Assembly: GCA_034932685.1 (NCBI GenBank)
Contig: JAYFOM010000022.1
Coordinates: 1 to 52,711 of the forward strand
Source: JAQUCI01 sp034932685
GTDB taxonomy: Bacteria > Bacillota_I > Bacilli_A > Erysipelotrichales > Erysipelotrichaceae
DNA length: 52,711 nucleotides
Direction of reading: 5' to 3'
The notes beneath the pieces are model-generated. The model had not been told where the DNA came from. It ran no database searches and saw only the letters and a program-made list of their open reading frames with translations. A program made the position numbers and the translations under genes. Shown here in pieces: positions 26,987 to 35,728 of the stretch. Position 1 is the stretch's first letter. Each line of letters opens with the position of its first letter.

Positions 26987-27931
26987 ATGAAAAACCAAAT
27001 AACGATCAAAGAGTTTAATGAGTTCTTCAATTTTAAACAGTTAACAGGTGATGAAAAGTCATTACAACGGATGATTGTCGTACCAGATACCAATCGTCCG
27101 GGATTAGAACTTGCTGGTTTTGAAGAGAAAAGTGATTTTAATCGGGTTACTTTGCTTGGACAAAAAGAAGGAGCCTATATTAGGGTTCAAGATGACAAGA
27201 CGCTTTATCAAAGATTTGATTTTATTACCAATGATATCGTTCCTTGCATTATCATTACCCATAACGAACCCCTTCATCCGGTATTAGAAGAAATAGCGAA
27301 GCGTAAAAATTTTCCGATTTTTTCTTCAGAGTTACCTACGAATAGGGTAATGGTAAATGTTGTTAGTTTTTTAGATGATAAACTGGCTGACTTCAGTAAT
27401 ATCCATGGGGTATTATTGAGTATATTCGGTAAGGGCGTGCTTGTTACTGGTGAAAGTGGTGTTGGTAAAAGTGAATTAGCATTAGATCTTATCAATAGAG
27501 GACATGTATTAGTTGCGGATGATCGAGTTGATGCATATCATATGCATAATAAGATTGTCGGTAAAGCACCACAACTATTAAAAGGTTATCTTGAAATACG
27601 AGGCATTGGTATAATTGATGTTGTAAAGATGTTTGGAGCGCGAGCTTTCTTAAATGATATTCATATCGAATTTATTATCCATCTTGAGCATTTTGATAAA
27701 CTAAAGGCGTATGAGCGTGTTGGTAATGAGGAAACATTTGAAGATATCATGAGTGTCCAAATACCCAAATTAACCTTGCCAGTTAAAGAAGGGCGCAATA
27801 TGTCAGTGTTAGTTGAATCAGCGGTTACTAATTTCACGCTTAAGAAAATGGGGATCAATAGTTCACAAGACTTTGAGAATATGGTGTTTCAACACATAGT
27901 TGATATTAATGAGAAAAACGGGATTAAATAG
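26987..27931 (+). CDS. hprK: HPr kinase/phosphorylase
   Basis: A 314-residue bifunctional enzyme that phosphorylates HPr on Ser46 with ATP or PPi and reverses this by phosphorolysis, releasing PPi. Walker A GESGVGKS (155-162), ADDRVD, and the signature EIRGIGIIDV (203-212) are intact. HPr-Ser-P is the co-repressor for CcpA at cre sites, one of which is upstream of the mgtC-family gene in this window. It starts nine bases after uvrA with AGGAGGG and is followed by the Lgt-phosphatase fusion. Confidence 0.96.
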   Translation: MKNQITIKEFNEFFNFKQLTGDEKSLQRMIVVPDTNRPGLELAGFEEKSDFNRVTLLGQKEGAYIRVQDDKTLYQRFDFITNDIVPCIIITHNEPLHPVLEEIAKRKNFPIFSSELPTNRVMVNVVSFLDDKLADFSNIHGVLLSIFGKGVLVTGESGVGKSELALDLINRGHVLVADDRVDAYHMHNKIVGKAPQLLKGYLEIRGIGIIDVVKMFGARAFLNDIHIEFIIHLEHFDKLKAYERVGNEETFEDIMSVQIPKLTLPVKEGRNMSVLVESAVTNFTLKKMGINSSQDFENMVFQHIVDINEKNGIK

Positions 27932-27947
27932 GAAGTGTAGGTAAACA

Positions 27948-29399
27948 ATGAAATTATTTCCAGATTTACAAACGATAATCGCCATTGGACCGATATCGTT
28001 AAGATGGTATCCAATATTGATCATTATCGGTGGCTTATTTATATATTGGTATAGTGCAAACAACTTTAAAAAAGCTGGTTATGGACCAGAAATCGCTGAT
28101 GATCTATTTATTGGATGTACAATTTCAGCGGTGGTGGGTGCTAGATTATGGTTTGTGGCTTTTTTTGATCTAGCATATTATTTAGCTAATCCCCTTAAGA
28201 TTATTCAAACATGGGAAGGTGGTCTTGCGATTCAAGGAGCGATCGTTGGTGGCGTGCTTTTTGCGTTAGTTTACTGTAAACGTAAACATATTAGTTGTTT
28301 GCGTTTATGTGACATGATCTTTCCCAGTATGTTAGTAGCGCAAGCTATTGGAAGATGGGGTAACTTTTTTAATCAAGAAGCTTTTGGTCGCATTGTTAGT
28401 GAATCATTTTATGACAAGTGGCCATCATTCTTTAAGGATGTAATGTTTATAAGTGGTAGCTATCAAGAGCCTACTTTCTTATATGAGAGTGTTGGTAATC
28501 TTATTGGATTTATCATCATTGTCTTTATATACAAAAAGGTTTCAAAGCTTAAAAGAGGCGATTTAGTATATGCTTATTTAATGTGGTACGGATTGGTTCG
28601 TTTGATCGTTGAAGAGTTTAGGTCGGATAGTTTAATGTTGGGTAATTTCAAGATGGCGCAGATTACATCAATTGTTTTTATCTTAGTTGGCGTATTAGGA
28701 ACTTTTGGCGTTTATCGTCGTTTGTTCAATGTTAAGCCGGTTATACTATTTGATTTTGATGGAACCCTTGCGGATACCGAAGCGATTATTATCATGAGTT
28801 ATAAACAAATGTTTGCTAAATACTTGCCAAATCATGAACTTACTTTAGAAGATCAAAACTCATTGTTAGGTCCAACTTTGAAAGAATCATTTGAAAGATT
28901 CGGATTTGAAGCGGATATTGATGATCTGATCAAAGAATATAAAGAGATTAATTTTAAATTGCATCAAGATCATGTAAAACCAATCGAAGGAGCACAAGAA
29001 CTGTTAAGTGAACTAAAGAGTAAAGGATACAGAATAGGTATTGTTTCAAACAAACTGGCAGAGGGAATTGATTTGGGATTGGAAGTTACTAATCTTAAAA
29101 CGTATATTGAGGTTGTTATTGGGTTAAATGAAGTGATAGATCCCAAACCTGATCCTGAGGGTATTAAAAAAGCTTGTATTGAATTAGGTGGTAATTTTGA
29201 TAATTGTATTTATGTTGGTGATAACTACAACGACATCATGGCGGGAAAGAATGCAGGAGTATTTACAATTGGTTTTAATGAAAACGAGATTAGAAGACAA
29301 AACATGGCAAAAGCTGAACCAAATCGCATAGTTAATAACTTACTTGAAATACTTGAAATACTAAAGGAAGATATATCATGGACAAAAGATATGAATTAA
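27948..29399 (+). CDS. lgt: Fusion of prolipoprotein diacylglyceryl transferase (Lgt) and a PpaX/Gph-type HAD phosphatase
   Basis: A 483-residue two-domain protein. Residues 1-260 are Lgt: several membrane helices and the signature GRWGNFFNQEAFGR (135-148); it attaches diacylglycerol to lipobox cysteines. Residues about 264-475 are a HAD phosphatase with DFDGT (269-273), VSNK, a KPDP lysine and YVGDNYNDI. In Bacillus lgt is followed by a separate ppaX, whose product removes the PPi made by HprK; hprK is immediately upstream here, so PpaX activity is the leading inference. The join is read without frameshift. The Lgt residue matching Escherichia coli His103 is Gln96 (GGLAIQGA). Confidence 0.9.
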   Translation: MKLFPDLQTIIAIGPISLRWYPILIIIGGLFIYWYSANNFKKAGYGPEIADDLFIGCTISAVVGARLWFVAFFDLAYYLANPLKIIQTWEGGLAIQGAIVGGVLFALVYCKRKHISCLRLCDMIFPSMLVAQAIGRWGNFFNQEAFGRIVSESFYDKWPSFFKDVMFISGSYQEPTFLYESVGNLIGFIIIVFIYKKVSKLKRGDLVYAYLMWYGLVRLIVEEFRSDSLMLGNFKMAQITSIVFILVGVLGTFGVYRRLFNVKPVILFDFDGTLADTEAIIIMSYKQMFAKYLPNHELTLEDQNSLLGPTLKESFERFGFEADIDDLIKEYKEINFKLHQDHVKPIEGAQELLSELKSKGYRIGIVSNKLAEGIDLGLEVTNLKTYIEVVIGLNEVIDPKPDPEGIKKACIELGGNFDNCIYVGDNYNDIMAGKNAGVFTIGFNENEIRRQNMAKAEPNRIVNNLLEILEILKEDISWTKDMN

Positions 29400-30301
29400 T
29401 TATTATTGGTGGTGGACCGGCTGGAATGACTGCGGCGGTTTATGCAAGTCGCGCTGGTATTAAGACGCTTATGATTGAAGGGTCAGCGCCAGGCGGAAAA
29501 CTTATCAAAACAGCTGAAATTAGTAATTGGCCTGGCATTACAGATATCAATGGTGTGGATTTAGCATTGAAAATGTTTGAGCATTCAACTCATTTTGGAG
29601 CTGAAGCTGACTTTAAGGAAGTTGTTATGGTTGATAAGACAGCTGATGGTATTATTGTTAAATGTGCTGATGGTAGTGAGCTTAATAGTGATGCCGTTAT
29701 CATCGCTACTGGTACTAAAGAAAGACTATTAAACATTCCAAACGAAGAAAGATTGACAGGTAAAGGTGTTTCTTATTGTGCGGTATGTGATGGAGCATTC
29801 TTTAGAGATAAAGTTGTTACGGTTATTGGTGGTGGTAATTCAGCACTTGAAGAATCACTATACTTAACTACATTTGCAAAGAAGATTTATTTAGTTATTA
29901 GAAGAGATGTCTTTAGAGCTGATGAATTAGTTCAAAAACATGTAATGGCTGAGCCTAAAATTGAAATAATAAGAGAACATATACCAGTGGCAATTGTTGA
30001 GGGTGATGGTAAGGTTGCTGAGATTGTTATTGAAAATGTTAAAACTAAAGAACAAACGGTGTTAAAAACAGATGGTATTTTTCCATACATTGGTGCTGAT
30101 CCAAATACCGCAATGGTGAAGCATTTAAAAATTACGGATAAAGACGGTTATATCTTGACTGATGATAAAATGCGGACATCAGTGCCAGGAATATTTGGTG
30201 CAGGAGATGTCAATGCGAAATATCTTCGTCAAGTTGTTACAGCAACATCTGATGGGGCCATTGCGGCACAAGCGGTCTTTCACTATCTAAAGGATAAATA
30301 A
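29378..30301 (+). CDS. trxB: Thioredoxin reductase
   Basis: A 307-residue FAD/NADPH flavoenzyme that reduces thioredoxin. FAD-binding GGGPAGMTAA near the N-terminus, redox CAVC (about residues 134-137), NADPH-binding GGGNSALEE and the C-terminal GAGDVN are present. The start ATG follows AAAGGAAG and overlaps the lgt fusion by 22 bases, implying coupling. A thioredoxin gene is not nearby; the lipoprotein at 168-662 is extracellular and not an obvious substrate. Confidence 0.96.
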   Translation: MDKRYELIIIGGGPAGMTAAVYASRAGIKTLMIEGSAPGGKLIKTAEISNWPGITDINGVDLALKMFEHSTHFGAEADFKEVVMVDKTADGIIVKCADGSELNSDAVIIATGTKERLLNIPNEERLTGKGVSYCAVCDGAFFRDKVVTVIGGGNSALEESLYLTTFAKKIYLVIRRDVFRADELVQKHVMAEPKIEIIREHIPVAIVEGDGKVAEIVIENVKTKEQTVLKTDGIFPYIGADPNTAMVKHLKITDKDGYILTDDKMRTSVPGIFGAGDVNAKYLRQVVTATSDGAIAAQAVFHYLKDK

Positions 30302-30305
30302 TAAA

Positions 30306-30336
30306 ACCCTGATCCGTGTAGGATCGGGGTCTTTTT
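30306..30336 (+). terminator. Terminator after trxB
   Basis: Stem ACCCTGATCC/GGATCGGGGT with one G-U pair, GTGTA loop, then CTTTTT. Confidence 0.85.
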
Positions 30337-30347
30337 GATTATAGTAA

Positions 30348-30376
30348 TTGTGAAACACCCGGTAGCGTGGTAAAAT
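30348..30376 (+). promoter_or_regulatory. SigA-type promoter of yvcK-whiA
   Basis: TTGTGA (30348-30353), 17-base spacer ending TGG, TAAAAT (30371-30376). It combines a fair -35 with an extended -10. Confidence 0.7.
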
Positions 30377-30395
30377 AATACTTGGAGTTGAGAAT

Positions 30396-31346
30396 ATGAA
30401 AAAAGTAGTTGTTATTGGTGGCGGTACTGGCCAGGCGGTTATTTTAAGAGGTTTAAAACAAATTGAAGATATTCATTTATCGACAATTGTAACGGTTGCT
30501 GATGATGGTGGAAGTACAGGGCGTTTGCGTCGTTTTTTTCAGATGCCGGCAATGGGTGATATTCGAAATGTTCTTATTGCTCTTAGTGAAAGTGAGCCGT
30601 TATTGACTCAACTTATGGATTATCGTTTTGAGGGTGATAAAGATAATGAAATGGCTGGGCATAATTTAGGAAACTTGATGTTAACAGCTTTAACACAATC
30701 ATCTGGTAGTTTTATGCAAGCGATTGCTGATTTAAGTAAAGTATTAAAAATTAAAGGTGAGATCATTCCGGCTTCGGATCAAATCATCACTTTGTATGCT
30801 CGTTTGTGTGATGGCACTTTGGTTAAGGGTGAATCAAACATTCCAAAGCACTCTAACCAAATAAGTGAAGTCTTTTATCAAGAAGATGTTAAAGCTACCA
30901 AAGAGGCTCTTAGAGCTATAACAGAGGCTGATGTAATCATCTTTGGTATTGGTAGCTTATATACTAGTATTCTTCCAAACATCGCTATAAACGAACTACG
31001 GGATGCTTTAAAGGCATGTAAAGCTACTAAAATATATCTATGTAATGCGATGACCCAACATGGTGAAACTGATAATTATTATATGGAAGATCATGTTACG
31101 GCAATTGAGAAACACTTACAAGATGAGATAGATTTAGTAATCTACGCTAATGATGAGTTACCAGTACATAACCTAGAACGATATATCTTACAACAAGCTT
31201 TTCCGGTTTTAATCAGACATAAAGAACATCGTTATCTTGTTGAAGAATATGAAATGTTGTCATTTAAGAATGAATTGATAAGACATGATTCACAACGAAT
31301 CAGAGATATCTTTATTGATGTTTTATCACGATATGGTAGTAAATAA
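30396..31346 (+). CDS. yvcK: YvcK/GlmR family UDP-sugar-binding regulator (CofD-like)
   Basis: A 316-residue cytosolic protein with the Rossmann-like GGGTGQAVILRGL start and VADDGGSTGRLR motif of the YvcK/CofD family. In Bacillus it binds UDP-GlcNAc and steers carbon into wall precursors, being needed for growth on gluconeogenic carbon. whiA follows with overlapping stop and start (TAATG). The usual upstream neighbour rapZ (yvcJ) is missing here. Confidence 0.92.
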   Translation: MKKVVVIGGGTGQAVILRGLKQIEDIHLSTIVTVADDGGSTGRLRRFFQMPAMGDIRNVLIALSESEPLLTQLMDYRFEGDKDNEMAGHNLGNLMLTALTQSSGSFMQAIADLSKVLKIKGEIIPASDQIITLYARLCDGTLVKGESNIPKHSNQISEVFYQEDVKATKEALRAITEADVIIFGIGSLYTSILPNIAINELRDALKACKATKIYLCNAMTQHGETDNYYMEDHVTAIEKHLQDEIDLVIYANDELPVHNLERYILQQAFPVLIRHKEHRYLVEEYEMLSFKNELIRHDSQRIRDIFIDVLSRYGSK

Positions 31347-32281
31347 TGTCATTTACAACAGAAGTAAAAAGTGAGATTGGTCAAAACATCTTAAAACCAT
31401 GTTGTGCAAATGCTCAATTAGCGGCTTTAATTCAGTTATGTTCCACGATTGTTATCAATAACAAGGGGATGCATTTAACAATAAAAACGGAGAACGCAAC
31501 AACTGCTAAAAGAATATGGGTGTTAATTAAGGATCGTTATAAAGCAGAGATGGAACTATCAGTGATCAAAAAAATGAAGTTAAAGAAAAACAACATTTAT
31601 GTGATCAAGATTGATGAGCTAAGTCAAACTATTCTTTCTGATATTGATTTGTTACAAGATGGTAAATTTAAAGATCACCCAGGTCACTTGATCGTTAAGA
31701 AAGAATGTTGTGCTAGAGCATACTTAGCAGGAGCATTTATGGCAAGTGGTAGTGTAAACTCACCTACAAATAGTAACTATCATCTTGAAATTGCGACACT
31801 TGCAGAGAAGCATGCGATTTTCATTCAAAAATTAATGAAACGTTTTGATTTACCAGCCAAATATATTCTTAGAAGAAATCAACATGTCGTTTACTTAAAA
31901 GCTAGTGAAAAAATATCTGATTTTATGCGCTGTACTGGTGCTCATAATTCAGTAATGGCTTTTGAAGATTTAAGGATTCAACGTGATTTTCGTAACAGCT
32001 TAACTAGATTAGATAACTGTGAATTAGCAAATGAAGTTAGATCTCTTGAAGCAGGTCAAAAACAATTAGATGATATAAAGATATTAGAGAAGAATCAAAA
32101 AGTGCAATACTTAGATCATAGACTACAAGAAGTGATATCCTTACGTAAGGATATGCCAGAAGCAAGTTTAAATGAATTGTGTGAAGAATATGCTAAAAGG
32201 ACGCATAATATGATAAGTAAATCAGGTATGAAACATCGCTTGGCAAAAATATCAGAATTAGCAAGAAAGTTGAGCATATAA
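31346..32281 (+). CDS. whiA: WhiA family DNA-binding protein
   Basis: A 311-residue protein starting MSFTTEVKSEIGQNI, with a LAGLIDADG-like homing-endonuclease fold (AYLAGAFMASGSVNSP near residue 130) and a C-terminal helix-turn-helix (MPEASLNELCEEY). It is a conserved regulator of division or chromosome segregation in Gram-positive bacteria. The start overlaps the yvcK stop. Crh, normally next in Bacillus, is absent. Confidence 0.93.
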   Translation: MSFTTEVKSEIGQNILKPCCANAQLAALIQLCSTIVINNKGMHLTIKTENATTAKRIWVLIKDRYKAEMELSVIKKMKLKKNNIYVIKIDELSQTILSDIDLLQDGKFKDHPGHLIVKKECCARAYLAGAFMASGSVNSPTNSNYHLEIATLAEKHAIFIQKLMKRFDLPAKYILRRNQHVVYLKASEKISDFMRCTGAHNSVMAFEDLRIQRDFRNSLTRLDNCELANEVRSLEAGQKQLDDIKILEKNQKVQYLDHRLQEVISLRKDMPEASLNELCEEYAKRTHNMISKSGMKHRLAKISELARKLSI

Positions 32282-32333
32282 ATTAACATCGCAAATTCTA
32301 AATAATAAAGTTATAATGTTAGAGGTGATAAAA

Positions 32334-32597
32334 ATGCGTGGTTTTTCAGGATTATTAATATTTTTAATTGTTCTAGTGGTACTACAGGCGGCTTGGCCGT
32401 TGATTGTTTTCTTCGGCGTCTATATGTTAGGACGTTATCTTTTCACGATGTTGACGGCTAAAAAAGCAGCTGAAGACTATCAAAGAACAGAACAACAAAA
32501 ACAAGTAAACGAAGATTGGATCAATCGTAGCTATCAACAAAATACCAATAGTGATGTGATCGATGTTGAATACACAGAAAGGGATGCCGATAAATAA
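32334..32597 (+). CDS. Small membrane protein with charged C-terminal tail
   Basis: About 87 residues, not recognised. One long hydrophobic region (residues 5-40, which may form two helices, GLLIFLIVLVVLQAAW and VFFGVYMLG), then a highly charged, Gln-rich tail ending in an acidic DVIDVEYTERDADK. The ATG at 32334 follows AGAGGTGATA; a start 18 bases earlier would overlap that site. It is followed two bases later by a DUF2156 gene. Confidence 0.65.
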   Translation: MRGFSGLLIFLIVLVVLQAAWPLIVFFGVYMLGRYLFTMLTAKKAAEDYQRTEQQKQVNEDWINRSYQQNTNSDVIDVEYTERDADK

Positions 32598-32599
32598 AT

Positions 32600-33490
32600 A
32601 TGGAAGCTGACTGTCTAAAGCCGGTAACGATTGATGATATAAGCTTAATTGAACACTATTTAAAATTGGCAAACTATGAAGAAAGCAATCATAATGTCGT
32701 CAATATGATGATATGGCTTGATCTCTTTAAACTATATCAATGGCATGATGATGATATGATGATCATTATATGTGTTTTTAAAGACATTACTTTTGCGTAT
32801 ATGCCTTTATGTACTGAAAAGCATTTTATTAATGCGATTGATAGAATAGAGGCAATTTTTACAAAGCTAGATAAACCGGTTGTTCTCAATTGCTTTACCC
32901 AAAATGAAGTAGATTATTTAAAAGCGTGTGGTAAGGATTTACCATTTGTTGAATACGCAGATATTAATGATTATATCTATCCAACAGAAAAATTAAGAAC
33001 ATTAAGTGGTAAGAAACTACAAAAGAAACGTAATAATCTGAATTACTTCTTAAAGACATATGAAGGGCGATTCACATATGAGTCCCTTAACCGAACAAAT
33101 ATAGAAGAGTGTCGTGATTTTCTTGATGATTGGCGTGATAATGAATGTGATGAGTTTTTGGTCAATGAAAATGTCGGTATTGAAAGAATCTTTGATCATT
33201 GGGATAAATTTAATATAAGTGGTGGTTTGATTAAAATTGATGGCTGTGTGCGAGCGTTTATAATTGGAAGTGAACTATCGGCTAATATGGGACAAATCAA
33301 TGTCGAGAAAGCCGATGAAGAAATAAGAGGGCTTTATCAAGCGATCTTGAAAGAGTATCTCAATGTGAATATGCTTGATAAAGAATATCTAAATCGAGAA
33401 GATGACATGGGTAAGCCAAACTTACGTCAAGCTAAAATGGCATATAATCCAGCTTTTATGATTAAGAAATTTATCACGAAAGGATCTTAA
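32600..33490 (+). CDS. DUF2156 (GNAT-fold, aminoacyl/lysyltransferase-like) protein
   Basis: A 296-residue soluble protein resembling stand-alone DUF2156 proteins, related to the C-terminal catalytic domain of MprF lysyltransferases and to FemX folds. Recognisable are TIDDISLIEHYL, LSGKKLQKKRNNLNYFLK and the C-terminal LNREDDMGKPNLRQAKMAY. It may move an acyl or aminoacyl group. No ribosome binding site is obvious at the start two bases after the preceding stop, so reinitiation is likely. It pairs with a second GNAT gene. Confidence 0.78.
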   Translation: MEADCLKPVTIDDISLIEHYLKLANYEESNHNVVNMMIWLDLFKLYQWHDDDMMIIICVFKDITFAYMPLCTEKHFINAIDRIEAIFTKLDKPVVLNCFTQNEVDYLKACGKDLPFVEYADINDYIYPTEKLRTLSGKKLQKKRNNLNYFLKTYEGRFTYESLNRTNIEECRDFLDDWRDNECDEFLVNENVGIERIFDHWDKFNISGGLIKIDGCVRAFIIGSELSANMGQINVEKADEEIRGLYQAILKEYLNVNMLDKEYLNREDDMGKPNLRQAKMAYNPAFMIKKFITKGS

Positions 33491-33491
33491 T

Positions 33492-34397
33492 ATGATCAAA
33501 AAGGCACAAACAAGTGACATCGAACAGCTAACTAGGATATATAACGGCTTGTATGAGTCAAAATATGTTTCCTTCTTTTTTGAGCACGTGTTTAAACCTT
33601 TTAATACCTATCTGATAAAGAATGAACAGCAGATATTAGCTACAGTGACTGTTAATCGCCATCCAGTAATGATAGCGGATAAAAAAATCAATGTCAGTTT
33701 TTTAAGTAATCTTTATATAAGTAATGATGCAAAGACAGATGGTTTAGGACGTATCATGTTAGATGAGGTAATGGAAGAGATGAGTCATAATGACCTATTG
33801 ACCATGATATTTACCAAGGATATTGGAAACTACATTACGTATGGTTTTAAACCAATTTATCGTCAACGTCTTTACTCGTTCACGCGTCAACACATACCTA
33901 TCTATTCCGATATAGGCATAACTAACGAGGTTAACGTTCAGCAATTAAAACAACTTTATCAACAATTCACAAATTATTTTGATGGCTACTATCATCGTGA
34001 TAAAGATTACTATACAACTAAGAAACAACTTATTAATGTTTTGGGTTATAAATTAGTAGCCTATCAGGATGATGATGGTAAGATGACAGGATATATGATT
34101 TATGAGCGTTTAAGTAATAAGATTGTAATTAAAGAGTTAATCTATCTTAACTCAGTAGCTTTCATCAAACTTCTTAATCATGCTTTACATTTATCGCCAT
34201 TAATAGATTTTACTTTACCAAACGGTATAAATGTTAATCGTATCATTCCTTCAGCTCAGTATGAGATCATGGAAAATATCAGTGTCAGATTAAATGATAA
34301 ACCACTGTTTGAACGTCTTTTTAACACCAAGATAACAATGATCGATGATGTCTTTGATCAAGCACAAAAACCATTATTCATAAACGAAGACTATTAA
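33492..34397 (+). CDS. GNAT family N-acetyltransferase (Eis-like)
   Basis: A 301-residue protein with an N-terminal GNAT domain (LSNLYISNDAKTDGLGRIML as the acetyl-CoA loop region) and a second half of similar length, as in Eis-type acetyltransferases with tandem folds. The substrate is unknown. It begins one base after the DUF2156 stop, with AAAGGA upstream. The two genes could serve the same modification. Confidence 0.72.
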   Translation: MIKKAQTSDIEQLTRIYNGLYESKYVSFFFEHVFKPFNTYLIKNEQQILATVTVNRHPVMIADKKINVSFLSNLYISNDAKTDGLGRIMLDEVMEEMSHNDLLTMIFTKDIGNYITYGFKPIYRQRLYSFTRQHIPIYSDIGITNEVNVQQLKQLYQQFTNYFDGYYHRDKDYYTTKKQLINVLGYKLVAYQDDDGKMTGYMIYERLSNKIVIKELIYLNSVAFIKLLNHALHLSPLIDFTLPNGINVNRIIPSAQYEIMENISVRLNDKPLFERLFNTKITMIDDVFDQAQKPLFINEDY

Positions 34398-34420
34398 AAA
34401 AAGCCTATAAAATAAAGCTA

Positions 34421-34460
34421 AAAGCCAACTGTGTTAAATTATTCACAATTGACTTTTTTA
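34421..34460 (+). terminator. Possible terminator upstream of gapA
   Basis: Imperfect stem AAAGCCAACTGTG with CACAATTGACTTT (two mismatches) followed by a T run. The right arm contains the gapA -35 box, so terminator and promoter would overlap. Confidence 0.4.
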
Positions 34461-34477
34461 GTTAGTGTCGCTATAAT
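34449..34477 (+). promoter_or_regulatory. SigA-type promoter of gapA
   Basis: TTGACT (34449-34454), 17-base spacer, TATAAT (34472-34477). Near-consensus, fitting a highly expressed glycolytic gene. No CggR gene precedes it. Confidence 0.85.
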
Positions 34478-34503
34478 GGAATAGTCAAGAGGAGGACTTT
34501 TTT

Positions 34504-35517
34504 ATGACAGTAAAAGTTGCTATTAATGGTTTTGGACGTATCGGCCGTTTAGCATTCAGACAAATGTTTGTTGCTGATGGTTATGAAGTTGTTGCAATTA
34601 ATGACTTAACAGCTCCGGATATGCTTGCGCATTTATTAAAATATGACTCAGCTCAAGGAAGATTTGGTCATGATGTTGTTGCGAAAGAAGATTCGATCGT
34701 AGTTGATGGAAAAGAAATCAAAATTTATAAGGAAGCTGATGCAAGTAAATTACCTTGGGGTAGTTTAGGTGTTGATGTTGTTTTAGAATGTACAGGTTTC
34801 TATACATCAAAAGATAAATCACAGGCTCATATCACTGCCGGTGCTAAGAAAGTAGTTATCTCAGCTCCAGCTGGTGATGATCTACCAACAGTTGTCTTTA
34901 ATGTAAACCATAAAATTCTTAAAGCAGAAGATACAATTATCTCAGCTGCAAGTTGTACTACAAACTGCTTAGCTCCAATGGCTAAAGCATTAAATGATTT
35001 TGCTCCTATTCAATCAGGTATCATGACAACTATTCATGCTTATACTGGTGATCAAAATACTCAAGATGGACCACATCGTAAAGGTGATTTGCGTCGTGCT
35101 CGTGCTGCTGCTGCCAACATCGTTCCTAATTCAACAGGTGCTGCTAAAGCTATCGGTTTAGTTATTCCTGAATTAAATGGCAAATTGATTGGTTCAGCTC
35201 AACGTGTTCCTACTATTACTGGTTCAGCTACAATCTTAGTCGCTGTTGTTAAGGGTAAAGATATTAGCAAGAAATCAATCAACGCTGCAATGAAAGCTGC
35301 TGCAGATGAGTCATTTGGTTATACTGAAGAAGAATTAGTATCAAGTGATATCATTGGAACAACAGTTGGTTCATTGTTTGATGCAACTCAAACTATGGTA
35401 GCTAAACTTGATGATGATACATATCAAGTACAAGTGGTTTCTTGGTATGACAATGAATATGGTTATACTTGCCAAATGGTACGTACAATCAGATACTTAG
35501 TAGAAAACTTTAAGTAA
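34504..35517 (+). CDS. gap: Glyceraldehyde-3-phosphate dehydrogenase, NAD-dependent
   Basis: A 337-residue glycolytic enzyme of standard length. NAD-binding INGFGRIGRLAFR at the N-terminus and the active-site ASCTTNCL with catalytic Cys near residue 154 are intact, with the partner His in TIHAYTGDQ. A strong promoter, AGAGGAGG ribosome binding site and own terminator give a monocistronic unit. Codon use is richer in GCT and GTT than in its neighbours, consistent with high expression. Confidence 0.98.
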   Translation: MTVKVAINGFGRIGRLAFRQMFVADGYEVVAINDLTAPDMLAHLLKYDSAQGRFGHDVVAKEDSIVVDGKEIKIYKEADASKLPWGSLGVDVVLECTGFYTSKDKSQAHITAGAKKVVISAPAGDDLPTVVFNVNHKILKAEDTIISAASCTTNCLAPMAKALNDFAPIQSGIMTTIHAYTGDQNTQDGPHRKGDLRRARAAAANIVPNSTGAAKAIGLVIPELNGKLIGSAQRVPTITGSATILVAVVKGKDISKKSINAAMKAAADESFGYTEEELVSSDIIGTTVGSLFDATQTMVAKLDDDTYQVQVVSWYDNEYGYTCQMVRTIRYLVENFK

Positions 35518-35534
35518 TTCAAGTATTAAACTAG

Positions 35535-35560
35535 GGGATACCGTTAAGGTATCCCTTTTT
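35535..35560 (+). terminator. Terminator of gap
   Basis: Perfect 8-bp stem GGGATACC/GGTATCCC with a five-base loop and five T residues. Confidence 0.9.
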
Positions 35561-35570
35561 CATTAATGAC

Positions 35571-35599
35571 TTGAAGTATATATGGGGTTAAGGTAAAAT
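35571..35599 (+). promoter_or_regulatory. Promoter of tRNA-Arg
   Basis: TTGAAG (35571-35576), 17-base spacer, TAAAAT (35594-35599). The tRNA begins 10 bases after the -10 box. Confidence 0.7.
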
Positions 35600-35609
35600 A
35601 AGCATGCAC

Positions 35610-35685
35610 GTGCCCGTGGCGCAACGGATAGCGTATTTGATTCCGATTCAAAAGGTTGCAGGTTCGATTCCTGTCGGGCACGCCA
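35610..35685 (+). tRNA. tRNA-Arg(CCG)
   Basis: A 76-base cloverleaf. Acceptor GTGCCCG pairs with CGGGCAC; D stem GCGC/GCGT; anticodon stem TTTGA/TCAAA with loop TTCCGAT, giving anticodon CCG for codon CGG; T arm GCAGG-TTCGATT-CCTGT; discriminator G; CCA is encoded. It has its own promoter and terminator. Confidence 0.96.
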
Positions 35686-35728
35686 TTTAGTAAAAAACTC
35701 ACCTAAAACATAGATTATAAGCGTTATT

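Noticed and set aside
32308..32333. TATAAT as promoter of the small membrane gene after whiA
   Set aside because: The predicted transcript start would fall after the ribosome binding site, so the gene is more likely read from the yvcK-whiA promoter.
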